Assembly (NCBI GenBank): GCA_011125455.1
Contig: VKHO01000030.1
Coordinates: 1-61,995 of the forward strand
DNA from: Chlamydiales bacterium STE3
Lineage (GTDB): Bacteria; Chlamydiota; Chlamydiia; Chlamydiales; Parachlamydiaceae
Length of the DNA: 61,995 bases
Direction of reading: 5' to 3'
In this document: positions 1 to 9,575 of the stretch, piece by piece
Numbering within the stretch: position 1 is the stretch's first letter
Layout: each line of letters opens with the position of its first letter
Made by a program: the position numbers and the translations under genes
Notes under the pieces: model-generated
What the model saw: the letters and a program-made list of their open reading frames with translations, nothing else
Database searches by the model: none
Told to the model about the DNA's origin: nothing

Positions 1-120
1 ACCCTTAGACAAAGATGTTCTCGACTCGTGAGAAAAACACTTTCTTTTTCAAAGAAGCTTGCTAATCATGTAGGCATGATTAAATATTTTATTTGTGACT
101 ACAATCAACAGCGAGCATTA

Positions 121-331
121 CTTGTTTAGGACTACCTCTTTTTTAAAAAAACTGAGCTTTCTAGAAATTCTTTAAAATTAATTATATAGGGGCAAAATCT
201 CAGATCGTATACAGAATGAGAGTAATTTTCGCAGCTGCGCAGTCTTTTAATCTGCGCCCTTCAGGTGCCTTTTATGGGCGTTCCAAACACTGTGGGGCAA
301 CTCCGCTTATAGATGCCCCATCTGTTGTAAA
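121..331 (+). pseudogene. Decayed internal fragment of tsaB
   Basis: This stretch is clearly homologous at the DNA level to the middle of the intact tsaB gene at about 9690-9902. Shared blocks include the run around 141-163 (AAAAAAACTGAGCTTTCTA), the CGCAGCTGC block at about 230 and the CCCTTCAGGTGCC block at about 257. It is not coding: the segment matching the LIICGQGPGSYTGMR region of TsaB hits a TAG right after LII, and then a one-base deletion and a TGA. Neither the start nor the end of the gene is recognisable. It is a relic of a second tsaB copy, in the same orientation as the live one. It sits just before a convergent gene, as the live tsaB also does. Confidence 0.85.
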
Positions 332-336
332 ATTAT

Positions 337-2322
337 TTAAGGGTTAAATTTAAACTCTTCAAAGCGACTTTTCAATTCCTTTTCTAATTTTTGCCTAGAC
401 ATTTTTTTATAATTATCCTTTAAAACTTTTTCAAGTTGCCTACTAATGAATTGTCTTTCTCGGGGGGCTACCGCATGTAAAACTCTTAAACAGGCTAAAT
501 CTGCCAGAGGATCAGGAGTATATCTAAATTCAGGAAGCATTCTCAATTGGTCATGAAAATCTTGCCAAAAAAGAGTAATGAAATAATCACCTGGAGTTAG
601 TACAGGATCATAAAAAGAATCTTTTACTTCGCCCTCTTCATTTATTTGTCTTTCAACCAATTTAAGCGATTCATCTTCGTTAAGTTGCTTTTTGATCTTT
701 TCTAATAAATCGTCTAAAAAATCATTCAGCGAAGCGTTCTTGTTTAAATAGTGTTTCGAAAGGATAGAATAAAGAATAGCAGTTAAGTCATTACGAATGG
801 CGCTGTCTTGAGAAAAAAAGCTTTCATGATACTTTTTAAGCATGTGAAGGGTAAGTTCATTGCGTATCTGCTGTAAAAGTTCTCCTGCGGGATTATTTTG
901 TTTTTTGCTTTCTTTGGCAATTAAAGAATACAGAAAATGAGTAGATTCTTCGTCATTCATCTGCAGGGATTTCTTAGTTTTCCCCAGTAGTTTATATGTA
1001 AATTCAGAAATTGATAAAGGATCATTTGTGTTTAAAAGGGTAGCTGAAAGCTGCAGTTCTATTTCTTCAGTTAAGTTGCTAGGTTTGTCAAATAATTTTT
1101 GCTTTAGCCAACTACCTTTTTTAGGAATATTCCTAATTAAATCTTTTGCTTTTGTGTATAGATGATTAAAAAGGTCTGTATAACTTGTGTCGGCTCTCAA
1201 AATAAAATTTAAATAGAAAAAAAGATCTTTTGCATCTCCAATCATCCCCCAAGGAATAGTGATCAAACTTTCGCTTTTCTTCTGAGATGCTTGCAGAGCA
1301 TAGGCTATTTGGTAGGCAATTGAATCAGTTTTTTTTAGATTTTCAATCGTAATAAATTCCCTAGCATAGGCTTCCTTGAGGATATTAAAAATATGTTCAT
1401 TAGGCCCTATTTTTAATTTCTCATACTCAAGTTTAACTTTCGCTGTAAATTCGTGATTTTCGCAATTTATTTTCTCGAGAAAAGTAAGGTGACGATCTTC
1501 ATATTCCTTTATAAATTGGTAGGGGATTTCAGGTAAAAGAGTGGGAAATACAGTCTTACCTTTAATACTGAAAGCATTTTTGGAATGGAGGAATAATTGA
1601 ATGCCGAATTCCTTTTCTTTAAACAGGATAGCTGCAATTTGGCTTGCGACCTCCGTTTGAGATTGTTGATCTAGATTAAATTTGAGCCATTCCGGTAAGG
1701 GCTTACCTATATGCTCCCCCCCCTCTTCCATTGCCCATCCCCCTTTGCCGCTTACTGCCAAGCTTTTTATGCCGCTAACTCCAATACTTGCTCTTAAATC
1801 TCGTGGACACCGTTCGTTTATAAAGGAAGGGTAGTAAGTGAATACGGTCTTAGTTTCAACTGATAATTCGGGATTTTTTTCGTCTAGTAATATAAATATA
1901 GCAATGTCACCCACCGCTTGAATAAAAAAGAGATGAAATGTTCTTTTGTCAGGAAATGTAAGTTTGTAAGTTGAATTTCGCCTTAGAGTAACAGCATCGA
2001 TTGAAGTTGCAGGCACTTCAGGAGAAGCTAGCAGGGGCTGAAAGATTCTTAAAAATGTTTTGTTCTCTAAAGAGATTTTTTCCCAAACAGACTTTCCTAA
2101 TTCGCGTTGGGTGAAAATTTTTTTTGTAATTTTATACATTTTTAAGAGAGCTTCAGGATTGTCTTGCAAGGTGTTTCTCATATTCCATAATTTATTAATG
2201 ACCGTATCGACATCTTCAATAAATTCTTTCACTGAAAAAGAGGGAGGGTTGTCTAACCTTGAAAGAAGAGAATTTTGAATTCTTAATAAATCCTCTAGAG
2301 AGGAAGGGCTCATAACGTTCAT
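337..2322 (-). CDS. Lineage-specific hypothetical protein, 661 aa
   Basis: I do not recognise this protein. It starts at an ATG preceded by an AGGAT ribosome-binding site about 8 bases upstream. It is rich in Lys, Glu and Leu, has no signal peptide or membrane segment, and reads as a largely alpha-helical soluble protein. The C-terminal 60 residues are strongly charged (motif APRERQFISRQLEKVLKDNY). The gene runs towards the tsaB relic and is divergent from the giant gene at 3025, separated by a 700-base spacer. Large charged orphan proteins of this kind are common in amoeba-associated chlamydiae, where many are thought to be secreted effectors. That role is inference here; no catalytic motif is visible. 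Confidence 0.75.
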   Translation of the reverse strand: MNVMSPSSLEDLLRIQNSLLSRLDNPPSFSVKEFIEDVDTVINKLWNMRNTLQDNPEALLKMYKITKKIFTQRELGKSVWEKISLENKTFLRIFQPLLASPEVPATSIDAVTLRRNSTYKLTFPDKRTFHLFFIQAVGDIAIFILLDEKNPELSVETKTVFTYYPSFINERCPRDLRASIGVSGIKSLAVSGKGGWAMEEGGEHIGKPLPEWLKFNLDQQSQTEVASQIAAILFKEKEFGIQLFLHSKNAFSIKGKTVFPTLLPEIPYQFIKEYEDRHLTFLEKINCENHEFTAKVKLEYEKLKIGPNEHIFNILKEAYAREFITIENLKKTDSIAYQIAYALQASQKKSESLITIPWGMIGDAKDLFFYLNFILRADTSYTDLFNHLYTKAKDLIRNIPKKGSWLKQKLFDKPSNLTEEIELQLSATLLNTNDPLSISEFTYKLLGKTKKSLQMNDEESTHFLYSLIAKESKKQNNPAGELLQQIRNELTLHMLKKYHESFFSQDSAIRNDLTAILYSILSKHYLNKNASLNDFLDDLLEKIKKQLNEDESLKLVERQINEEGEVKDSFYDPVLTPGDYFITLFWQDFHDQLRMLPEFRYTPDPLADLACLRVLHAVAPRERQFISRQLEKVLKDNYKKMSRQKLEKELKSRFEEFKFNP

Positions 2323-3024
2323 AGTTGATCCTATTTAAGGTTAACTCTAAATTAGCTTAATAGTTGTAGACTTACTTTTTAACAAAATTTATAAAAAAGT
2401 AATAATTCTTATTTTACAAGATAATTCTTAAAAAATCTTAGCAATGTCAACTCTCCATGGGGCAGACATGATGAATATTACGACAGAAATCGTGCTTTTG
2501 CTTCAAAAAAGAAAATTCCTCATTTGCCTAGAGACTACAAGAAAATGTTTCCGTCATCATCAATAAAATTCAGTATTTAATCTTAAAAAAAGATTTGCAG
2601 CAAATGAGTGACTTATAGAGCGACTAATTAACCTTATAGCTACAGAGGGCTGTGTTGAAACATTGAATTTTTAATACAGCCCATTCACCCTATTCCCAAC
2701 GTTGAAGAGATTTTCTAAGAATTTAAAAAAGGAAGTCTAAAAGGACGCTTGGGGATTGGTGAATAGATTATTAAAAAAAAGCGAATGATCTGGATACAAT
2801 AAATCTTTTTGAAATTTACCTTCTGTGTTCGAAGGAGTTAAACGGAATATTCATTACCAGGTTACTTCTTGCTGAGTTCCTTACTTTAATGAAAAAAGAT
2901 CAGATAAATAAGATGAGATGAATAATTATAAAACATGAAATAAATTAAATGATGGCTGAATCTATGTAACATTTGATTTTCAATAGAAAAATTGATATAA
3001 CAAAGTAAATACTTAAGGATTTTT
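2323..3024. other. Spacer with a small coding-like remnant and an inverted repeat
   Basis: About 700 bases lie between two divergent orphan genes. On the plus strand, 2422-2580 is open and reads like the end of a protein (FLKNLSNVNSPWGRHDEYYD and onward, ending PSSSIKFSI-stop), but it has no start codon of its own with a ribosome-binding site. At 2648-2683 a GGGCTGT...ACAGCCC inverted repeat encloses an AT-rich loop and includes the 12-mer GGCTGTGTTGAA, which recurs at about 44981. The rest is AT-rich with nothing recognisable. Promoters for both flanking genes must lie here, but I cannot pick them with confidence. Confidence 0.35.
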
Positions 3025-6000
3025 ATGGTAGACATTCATGGGTTTTCAGAAGGGCAATTTGAGTCTCTGAGAAGTAAAACGAAAAAAGAATTTCCTAATG
3101 TAGTCGCGCGATCACTTGCCAATGCAAAGGTTCTCGGTAACCGGATTATTCATTTTTTCCGAAAATGCGAATGGGTAACCGATAAAAAATTGGCAAATTG
3201 GGCCATCACGGAATTTGAAAATTTTGATCCTACCAATGGTGATCCTAATTATCGGTTGACAATTCTTAAGGTTGACGCATTATGTACCAAGGCATTGCTT
3301 GCAGCTAAAGAAAATTCTGTCTTGCTTACTAAGTACATTAATATGCACGAAAAAATTTTCCCTTCAACCACTGAAAATAGTGAGGGTTCTGCCCAAAGCA
3401 TTAGAGAGGAAAATCGTCCTGAAGAGCAAAGCTCTGAGGGGGATCCAACTAACAGTGAGAAAGATACTGAAGGCAGAGATAGCGAGGGGAACGACAACCT
3501 GAGCCAAGGAGAATCGCCTCATCGCGATTCACAACAAACCCCGAGGAGGGAATCAACAACCCCTACCTTCAATGGCGCTCGGGGAAATTTTCTTGATGGA
3601 CGTTCTTCTTCGTTGGCTAATAGTGTCTCAGGAATTGATGATAAAGAACCTCCTTTGCCAGAAAAGCCTCAACAACCTTCCTTAGACGAGCTTCCCTCTA
3701 CTCAAACAAGAATTGAGGAAGAAGATCGTTTTGAGGGAAAAGGCTCTGCTGGAGATTCAGATACTAGTGGAACAGACACTGACGAAAGTGAGAAAGAAGA
3801 AGAAAGTCTTCTGAGTAGAAGAGAGCAAAGAAACCGACCCACTGAAAAAGAAGACTTAGATAATGTAAATAGAGGCTTCGATAATGTGGAGCCAGCAGAA
3901 GCTCAGAATGGATCACCACCAGGATTCGTTGCTCTAAGTGGTGATGAGCAGCCTTTTCAGCCTCCTAGCGCTTTCAACATTGACTCAGTCGCGGAAGGAT
4001 TACCGAGCATGGACGAGGAGTTATCCGCATTTCGTAAAAGCTTGTCTGAGGCTCGTAAGCTGATTTTTAACAAGAAGTTTAGTCTCATGCCCCAATTAGA
4101 CTTTATCCGATTTACCGCTTATTGGTTAAACGTTAGCCTTAGCTTAAGTAATCAGAATGAAGCGAAAAATTTGCAACAATTTAAGCAAGACCTTATAGGG
4201 AAAATTTCTCTTCAAAATGCGAATTTATTTTTAAAAAGCCATCCAGAGTTTAAGGAAAGCTTTTTAAATATGAATGTTCATTTTGCTAGAAGAGAGCTAT
4301 CAAAGCAAGAAATTTTAGATATTAATTTTTTGAAAAAAGTGAATGAACTTGTCATAAACGAAAGCAAAAAAATGCCTCCCCTACTTGGAGGCGCATACCG
4401 CGATCGTTTTTTATTGGGAGTCGCCCCTAAAGTTGATACGCTCATTCGCTCAGACGCAGCTCAGAATTTGAATAAGAGCGAATTGGCGTTTTTGAAGGCT
4501 TTCTATTCGCAAATTAAAACCGCTCGATTTCGTAAAGCTAACTCTAAGGAAATAAACGAAGCTATCAAAAGTCTGCAACTTCCTTCAGGTGTAGCTTTAA
4601 AAACGGAAGATTTTTTTAAATTACTTAAAGGTTTTGAAGATCAAGAAAATAGAATTAAGAGTATTCTCGCAGGTAGGTCTTTTAGCGATTTAAAAAGAGA
4701 TTTTGAAATCGATGAAGTATACGAAGTCTACCTTATTCTTAAAAGCTTTAAAGGGAGGATTAGTGATTCCCGTTATAACAATATCATTATCCAATTTGGG
4801 AAAATGTTTAGCGTAGGCACTCTAGAACTTACCTTAAGAGAACACAACCCGAATTATAAGCCAAATGAGGAAGACTTTTCCTGGAGGCTAAAAACTTATT
4901 CCAATGAAACTGCAGATCAGTATGTAAGGCTAAAGCGTGGAAAAAAAATAGATGAGCTAGATGCTAATGAACTAATCAAGATTCACCATTTCCTTAGTGC
5001 GTTGTCCCGAAGAGGAATGAGGGAAAGCGAAGTAACCTCTCTTCTCAATTTATTTAAGAAGCTTTTAACTAGTAAGCAAGTAAGTGATCTTATTCAGAAA
5101 ATTAAAGAATCTCAAGTACCTACTCGCCCTCAAAGAGGCCCCGAGAGTTTTAGACAAGTACCTTCTTTGGACAAGGGTAAAGAAAAATTAGAAGAAAGTG
5201 AAGAAGATCAAATATTTATTCAACTAGTGGGAAGCAGCCGTTCGAATGATGAATTTGTTTATCGCGAAACAGATGAGTTCCTTAATTCTTTAGAGAATAA
5301 TTTTTCACAAACCCTTCAAGGGATCATTAATCGGGACCAGGGTATTGGAGAAAAACTACATGAACGCTTTAATGAGTCTTTAATTAGAAAACAGCTACAA
5401 ATTCCGATTAATAAAAACGGTATTATTGAACTTGCTGACTCAAAAGTTTTGGACGAAATTGTTAGGTTGATCAATGAAATGTACCCATCAATCATTAAAA
5501 ATGCGAAAACAGAGAACGATAAGCACCTTGTTGCTAGATTGATTCAAATTGGTTTGACAGGCGATAAAAGCTTAATTTCTGCTGACCTTCCTCACACATC
5601 CTTTATTTTTGCTATTAAAACCCCCTCGTTAAGTCATTCTTTAAGTTTTGAACCAATGAGTTTCTTAGAGTTTTACGCTAGAGGATTAGACAAGCCCTCG
5701 TTTGATAGAGAATACATTCAGAATCAATTTGGTGCTTTGTTCGTTAAGGATTTTATCCAAGCATCTACTATGATAAATATTGACGGGGAAGAATATAGTA
5801 ATAGGAAAAAAAATCTTCCTCAAGCAATACAATGGCTTGCAAGAAAAACTGTTGAAAAATATCACAATGACCCCGAAAAAGTAACGAGAAAGCTAGAGAA
5901 ATATAATCAGAGTCCATTTTTTAAGGACTTTGTAAATTCTTCTTTGCCTATTGTTTCCATTTTGATCCCACCTTATGCTTTAGACGAAGATCAAAACACT

Positions 6001-8421
6001 GTTATTCGCGATCTTATAATTGCATCTGACATTAGAGAAGGATTAAAAGATCAAATAGCAGATAGCGAACAATTGAAAAAGTTGCAAAAGCTAGTTCATT
6101 TACAACTTATTGAAAAAATAATGATTTTGAATCAGAAAACAATCAATATGTTTTTTATGAAAGTGCAGGAAGGATATCAGGAAGGATATAATGATGAGAT
6201 GGGCGCATCCTCATTTTATCCTGATGTTACAGGGTTTAACTTTGCTTTGAATTCAGAAGATAGTGAAGTGGTCGAAATACAAATTGATTACGCGATAAAA
6301 GACCAAATAAGTGGCCAAACTTTGGTGCAGTCTTCTCTTTCAGGAAAGGTTCCTAGCCTTGAAGCGCCTGTAAGAGATACTGAATTTTCTTTAACTTCTG
6401 GGAAAATGCTATTTAGCTGGGAAAGTGATCTTGAGTCAATCACTAGTCCATCTTTAGTCGAAATGCAAAATACCATTCAAGAGTTGCATACTTTAGTCCA
6501 AGAAACTCCCCCCAACTTAAATGAGATTTTGCAACATATCCTTCAGCTACAATCACATTTAGAGCATTTTAATTCTTTGAAAGTAAGGGAAATGAAAAAT
6601 GCTGCGCAATTGTTCGGCGATTTGCAAGTAGTCGATATGATTGTAAATGAAGCTTTAAATAGTGAAAAAGATGAAGAAAAGGTCTCTGACCTGGAAGATG
6701 TTATTGACATGCTTGAATTTCAAAAAGGATATCTGCTGGATTATATAGATTTAGCTATGGGATGGGAAAAATTAGAAGATGATGGTGCTTACTCTGAAAG
6801 CTTTCCAGGAATTATTCCCTTGATTGCGCGCTACGCAACTACCGCTGCTTCGAATGTTAAAAACTTATTGTTGGGTAAATTAAGAAATATAAATGAGCAT
6901 GATCATCCTATTGTTAATCGCATCAAGTCAAGCAAGTATGAGAGCTTGATGAATAATCTTAAAAATTCTTTTCAGGGCTTTGACATTCTCAAAGATAGCC
7001 TCGCCAGAAAGGGAAAAGCACAATGGGTCATGAATGCTAAAATTTTAGCGCATTTAGATAGAGTTATTGGTGCTACTCAGAAAGTTGATATGGGTAAAAA
7101 CGACCTTAATTATCTTACATTGATTAGGGATGCTTACCAGTTCGGTGCTATAAGAGAACTTAGAGAAGCCGTAAAACTATGCGAAAGTTCGGAAGGATTG
7201 GTGGATAAAAACTTAAAAATTTTTACTTACGAATTGGCATATAATCTTTATGTAAAAAATAATATGCATGCTGCTTCAGAGGCAGCATTGAACATGCTAA
7301 AAGACAACGGGGGTTCAGTCTCTAAGGCAGAGGTAAGCTCTAGTTCAGCACCGCTGTTTATCGGTAAACTACGTCGAACGTTGCAAACCATAGAAAATGC
7401 ACCTGAAAAATACAAGACTAGCAAGATAAATAGACTGGCTAAAAGTGGCAAGGATCATGTTGCATATAACTTTAGCCCAATTGAGGCCGGTAACCCCCCT
7501 CAAATTATGGACAAGCTGATGATGGATAAGAAGAATCGAAAACACCCTATCACAATCATCGGAATGGGGTCTCCCACGATCCAGTGTTCTGCAGAAGCTA
7601 TTTTTAATTATGAAGCTGAAATTGATCCAATCTTCAGAGCATATCTTCATGTGCTAGAATCACGTAACCTTCCTCACCTCTATGTATCTCTTCAGGATGC
7701 ACGCGGAAAGAGTGCCGAAAAGCTAAGGAATAAGCCTATTATGGCTTTGCAAGATGACCCCGCTTTTGAAAAAAGCTTTTTCGCCATTACCTTTTCAAAA
7801 AATTCGCATTTTTATGAAGGCGAAGGCAGCCAATGGATGCCGACGTTTAAACAAGAATTGCATGATCAATTTTTTAAGTATTCAGTAGAAGAATCAGGGT
7901 GCTCTATCCCCAAGAAAGTGCAGGAGCAAATCTTAGCTAAAACGGGCACAACTTTAGAGGAAGTGAGCAAAAAAATAATCGATAATATAGAAAAAATTAT
8001 TGATCAGGATTCAATAATTATTAGTGAGCATGAAAGAAAACTTTTTATAGAACTCTATTACAATCTTTTAACGACTTATATTGCTTCTAATCTTGATATA
8101 CGTGTCATGAATTTTACTTGCAAAGATGGCATTGACAGGGGGATGGGAGCTTTGGCTTGGTTTGAATTTATGTGGATGATCGTCAATGATTTAGAAAATG
8201 AGGAGCAATCATTTAAAACCCTAGATATGATAGTGAATACACGTGCCTACTGGGTAAGGAAACGAGCAATTATGGAGGCAAGAGGAGAGAGGTTTTTTGA
8301 TGACGCTACTCTTTTATTAGAGAAAATAGCATTGCCTGATAGCAGAAAAGGGTTTAAAGCGCTATTAAGAAGCGTCGTCCCTGACGTAATAGCCTCTGAA
8401 CTAGAGTCCAGTAAGATCTAA
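3025..8421 (+). CDS. Giant effector-like protein with C-terminal CX5R phosphatase-like motif, 1798 aa
   Basis: The start ATG has an AAGGA site 7 bases upstream. Residues about 110-330 are a low-complexity acidic region rich in Ser, Glu and Pro with a proline-rich stretch near residue 208 (EPPLPEKPQQP) resembling an SH3-ligand core. Residues about 335-1500 are long, charged and probably helical, with no family I recognise. Near the C-terminus is NFTCKDGIDRGMG, with Cys1699 and Arg1705 forming a CX5R signature. That signature is used by cysteine phosphatases, including the SopB/IpgD-type phosphoinositide phosphatases of secreted effectors, whose motif is CKSxKDRTG. There is no signal peptide or membrane segment. 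The stop codon is 2 bases before dgt. A secreted phosphatase acting on host lipids or proteins is inference; the motif alone could be fortuitous. Confidence 0.8.
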   Translation: MVDIHGFSEGQFESLRSKTKKEFPNVVARSLANAKVLGNRIIHFFRKCEWVTDKKLANWAITEFENFDPTNGDPNYRLTILKVDALCTKALLAAKENSVLLTKYINMHEKIFPSTTENSEGSAQSIREENRPEEQSSEGDPTNSEKDTEGRDSEGNDNLSQGESPHRDSQQTPRRESTTPTFNGARGNFLDGRSSSLANSVSGIDDKEPPLPEKPQQPSLDELPSTQTRIEEEDRFEGKGSAGDSDTSGTDTDESEKEEESLLSRREQRNRPTEKEDLDNVNRGFDNVEPAEAQNGSPPGFVALSGDEQPFQPPSAFNIDSVAEGLPSMDEELSAFRKSLSEARKLIFNKKFSLMPQLDFIRFTAYWLNVSLSLSNQNEAKNLQQFKQDLIGKISLQNANLFLKSHPEFKESFLNMNVHFARRELSKQEILDINFLKKVNELVINESKKMPPLLGGAYRDRFLLGVAPKVDTLIRSDAAQNLNKSELAFLKAFYSQIKTARFRKANSKEINEAIKSLQLPSGVALKTEDFFKLLKGFEDQENRIKSILAGRSFSDLKRDFEIDEVYEVYLILKSFKGRISDSRYNNIIIQFGKMFSVGTLELTLREHNPNYKPNEEDFSWRLKTYSNETADQYVRLKRGKKIDELDANELIKIHHFLSALSRRGMRESEVTSLLNLFKKLLTSKQVSDLIQKIKESQVPTRPQRGPESFRQVPSLDKGKEKLEESEEDQIFIQLVGSSRSNDEFVYRETDEFLNSLENNFSQTLQGIINRDQGIGEKLHERFNESLIRKQLQIPINKNGIIELADSKVLDEIVRLINEMYPSIIKNAKTENDKHLVARLIQIGLTGDKSLISADLPHTSFIFAIKTPSLSHSLSFEPMSFLEFYARGLDKPSFDREYIQNQFGALFVKDFIQASTMINIDGEEYSNRKKNLPQAIQWLARKTVEKYHNDPEKVTRKLEKYNQSPFFKDFVNSSLPIVSILIPPYALDEDQNTVIRDLIIASDIREGLKDQIADSEQLKKLQKLVHLQLIEKIMILNQKTINMFFMKVQEGYQEGYNDEMGASSFYPDVTGFNFALNSEDSEVVEIQIDYAIKDQISGQTLVQSSLSGKVPSLEAPVRDTEFSLTSGKMLFSWESDLESITSPSLVEMQNTIQELHTLVQETPPNLNEILQHILQLQSHLEHFNSLKVREMKNAAQLFGDLQVVDMIVNEALNSEKDEEKVSDLEDVIDMLEFQKGYLLDYIDLAMGWEKLEDDGAYSESFPGIIPLIARYATTAASNVKNLLLGKLRNINEHDHPIVNRIKSSKYESLMNNLKNSFQGFDILKDSLARKGKAQWVMNAKILAHLDRVIGATQKVDMGKNDLNYLTLIRDAYQFGAIRELREAVKLCESSEGLVDKNLKIFTYELAYNLYVKNNMHAASEAALNMLKDNGGSVSKAEVSSSSAPLFIGKLRRTLQTIENAPEKYKTSKINRLAKSGKDHVAYNFSPIEAGNPPQIMDKLMMDKKNRKHPITIIGMGSPTIQCSAEAIFNYEAEIDPIFRAYLHVLESRNLPHLYVSLQDARGKSAEKLRNKPIMALQDDPAFEKSFFAITFSKNSHFYEGEGSQWMPTFKQELHDQFFKYSVEESGCSIPKKVQEQILAKTGTTLEEVSKKIIDNIEKIIDQDSIIISEHERKLFIELYYNLLTTYIASNLDIRVMNFTCKDGIDRGMGALAWFEFMWMIVNDLENEEQSFKTLDMIVNTRAYWVRKRAIMEARGERFFDDATLLLEKIALPDSRKGFKALLRSVVPDVIASELESSKI

Positions 8422-8423
8422 AG

Positions 8424-9575
8424 ATGACAGAGACAACTTTTACTAATTTTGTTAATCACAAAAAGATTTTAGAAGATGCGCTTGACGCAGAGGCTAATTT
8501 TCTCAATCGGAAAGCGGCCCTTTCTAAAAATCACGAGCGCCAAAAGCCTTTGGAAATGGATCACCGGCTTCCTTACAAAAGGGATGTCGACCGTATTCTC
8601 CATTCTAAAGCTTATGCGCGCTATGCTGATAAAACTCAGGTCGTCTATCTTGTCCAAAACGATCATATCACGCATAGAAGCCTTCATGTTCAACTTGTCA
8701 GTAATTTTTCTCGGGGAATCTCAGAAATACTTAAATTAAATACGGATTTGGTAGAAGCTATTGCTCTTGGCCATGATGTGGGGCATCCACCTTTCGGACA
8801 TGAAGGGGAAGGGTATCTTTCGCAACTCTCCTTTGAATTTGGTCAAGGTCATTTTGCTCATCCAGCTCAATCTTGCAGATTATTTACTCATATAGAGCCG
8901 CTAAATCTAGGGTTTGCTGTCTATGATGGATTCCTTTGTCACGATGGGGGGATGAGTGGATGTTGTTTAAAACCTCATTTTAACAAGACCTGGGAGAATC
9001 ACTTCCAAGAAGTAAAAGAGAAGGCGTTTAATCCCAATAAGAATTTTCTGCCGGCTACTTTAGAAGGATGCTTAGTAAAATTATGTGACACGATAAGTTA
9101 CATAGGGCGGGATATCGAAGATGCGATTAGCTTAGGTATCTTAGACCGCAGCATCGTACCTAAGACCATTTTGGGAAATTCCAATGGAGAGATTTTAAGC
9201 CGCCTAGCTTGTGATGTCATTGAGCAAAGCTATGGCAAGGATTATATTGCCTTGTCGGAAGAGGCTTATCAGGCATTAGTAACGTTGCGACTTTTTAATT
9301 TTAAGAATATTTATCGCCATCCGAAACTTAAGGTAGAATCTACAAAAATCCGCAAAGCTTATAGACTGCTTTTTATTCAACTTTTAGAAGATTTACACAG
9401 CTTTGGAGAAAAGAGCTACATCTGGAAAAATTATATACATAACAAACCGGAAGAATACAGGCAATCCTTAGATCCAGTGAAAGGAGTGATCGATTACATT
9501 TCTGGGATGACTGATAAGTACTTTATCCGTACGCTTGAGAATCTAGTGATACCTCAACAAATTGAAATTAAGTGA
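8424..9575 (+). CDS. dgt: dGTP triphosphohydrolase (dGTPase-like HD hydrolase)
   Basis: This 383-aa protein belongs to the HD-domain dNTP triphosphohydrolase family, which converts dGTP (or other dNTPs) to deoxynucleoside and triphosphate. His84 (HRSLHVQLVSNFSRG), His117-Asp118 (ALGHDVGHPPFGHEGEGYL) and a later Asp in the VKLCDTISYIGRDIEDAI helix supply the metal-binding H...HD...D set. Its length fits the short, bacterial type-2-like dGTPases better than the 505-aa E. coli enzyme. The start ATG follows the stop of the giant upstream gene by 2 bases, and its own stop overlaps the tsaB start (TGATG), so all three may be cotranscribed. Confidence 0.9.
   Translation: MTETTFTNFVNHKKILEDALDAEANFLNRKAALSKNHERQKPLEMDHRLPYKRDVDRILHSKAYARYADKTQVVYLVQNDHITHRSLHVQLVSNFSRGISEILKLNTDLVEAIALGHDVGHPPFGHEGEGYLSQLSFEFGQGHFAHPAQSCRLFTHIEPLNLGFAVYDGFLCHDGGMSGCCLKPHFNKTWENHFQEVKEKAFNPNKNFLPATLEGCLVKLCDTISYIGRDIEDAISLGILDRSIVPKTILGNSNGEILSRLACDVIEQSYGKDYIALSEEAYQALVTLRLFNFKNIYRHPKLKVESTKIRKAYRLLFIQLLEDLHSFGEKSYIWKNYIHNKPEEYRQSLDPVKGVIDYISGMTDKYFIRTLENLVIPQQIEIK

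Noticed and set aside
63-82. Perfect 8-bp palindrome TAATCATG/CATGATTA
   Set aside because: It is a short hairpin at the window edge with no gene end or start to relate it to; too little to assign a role.
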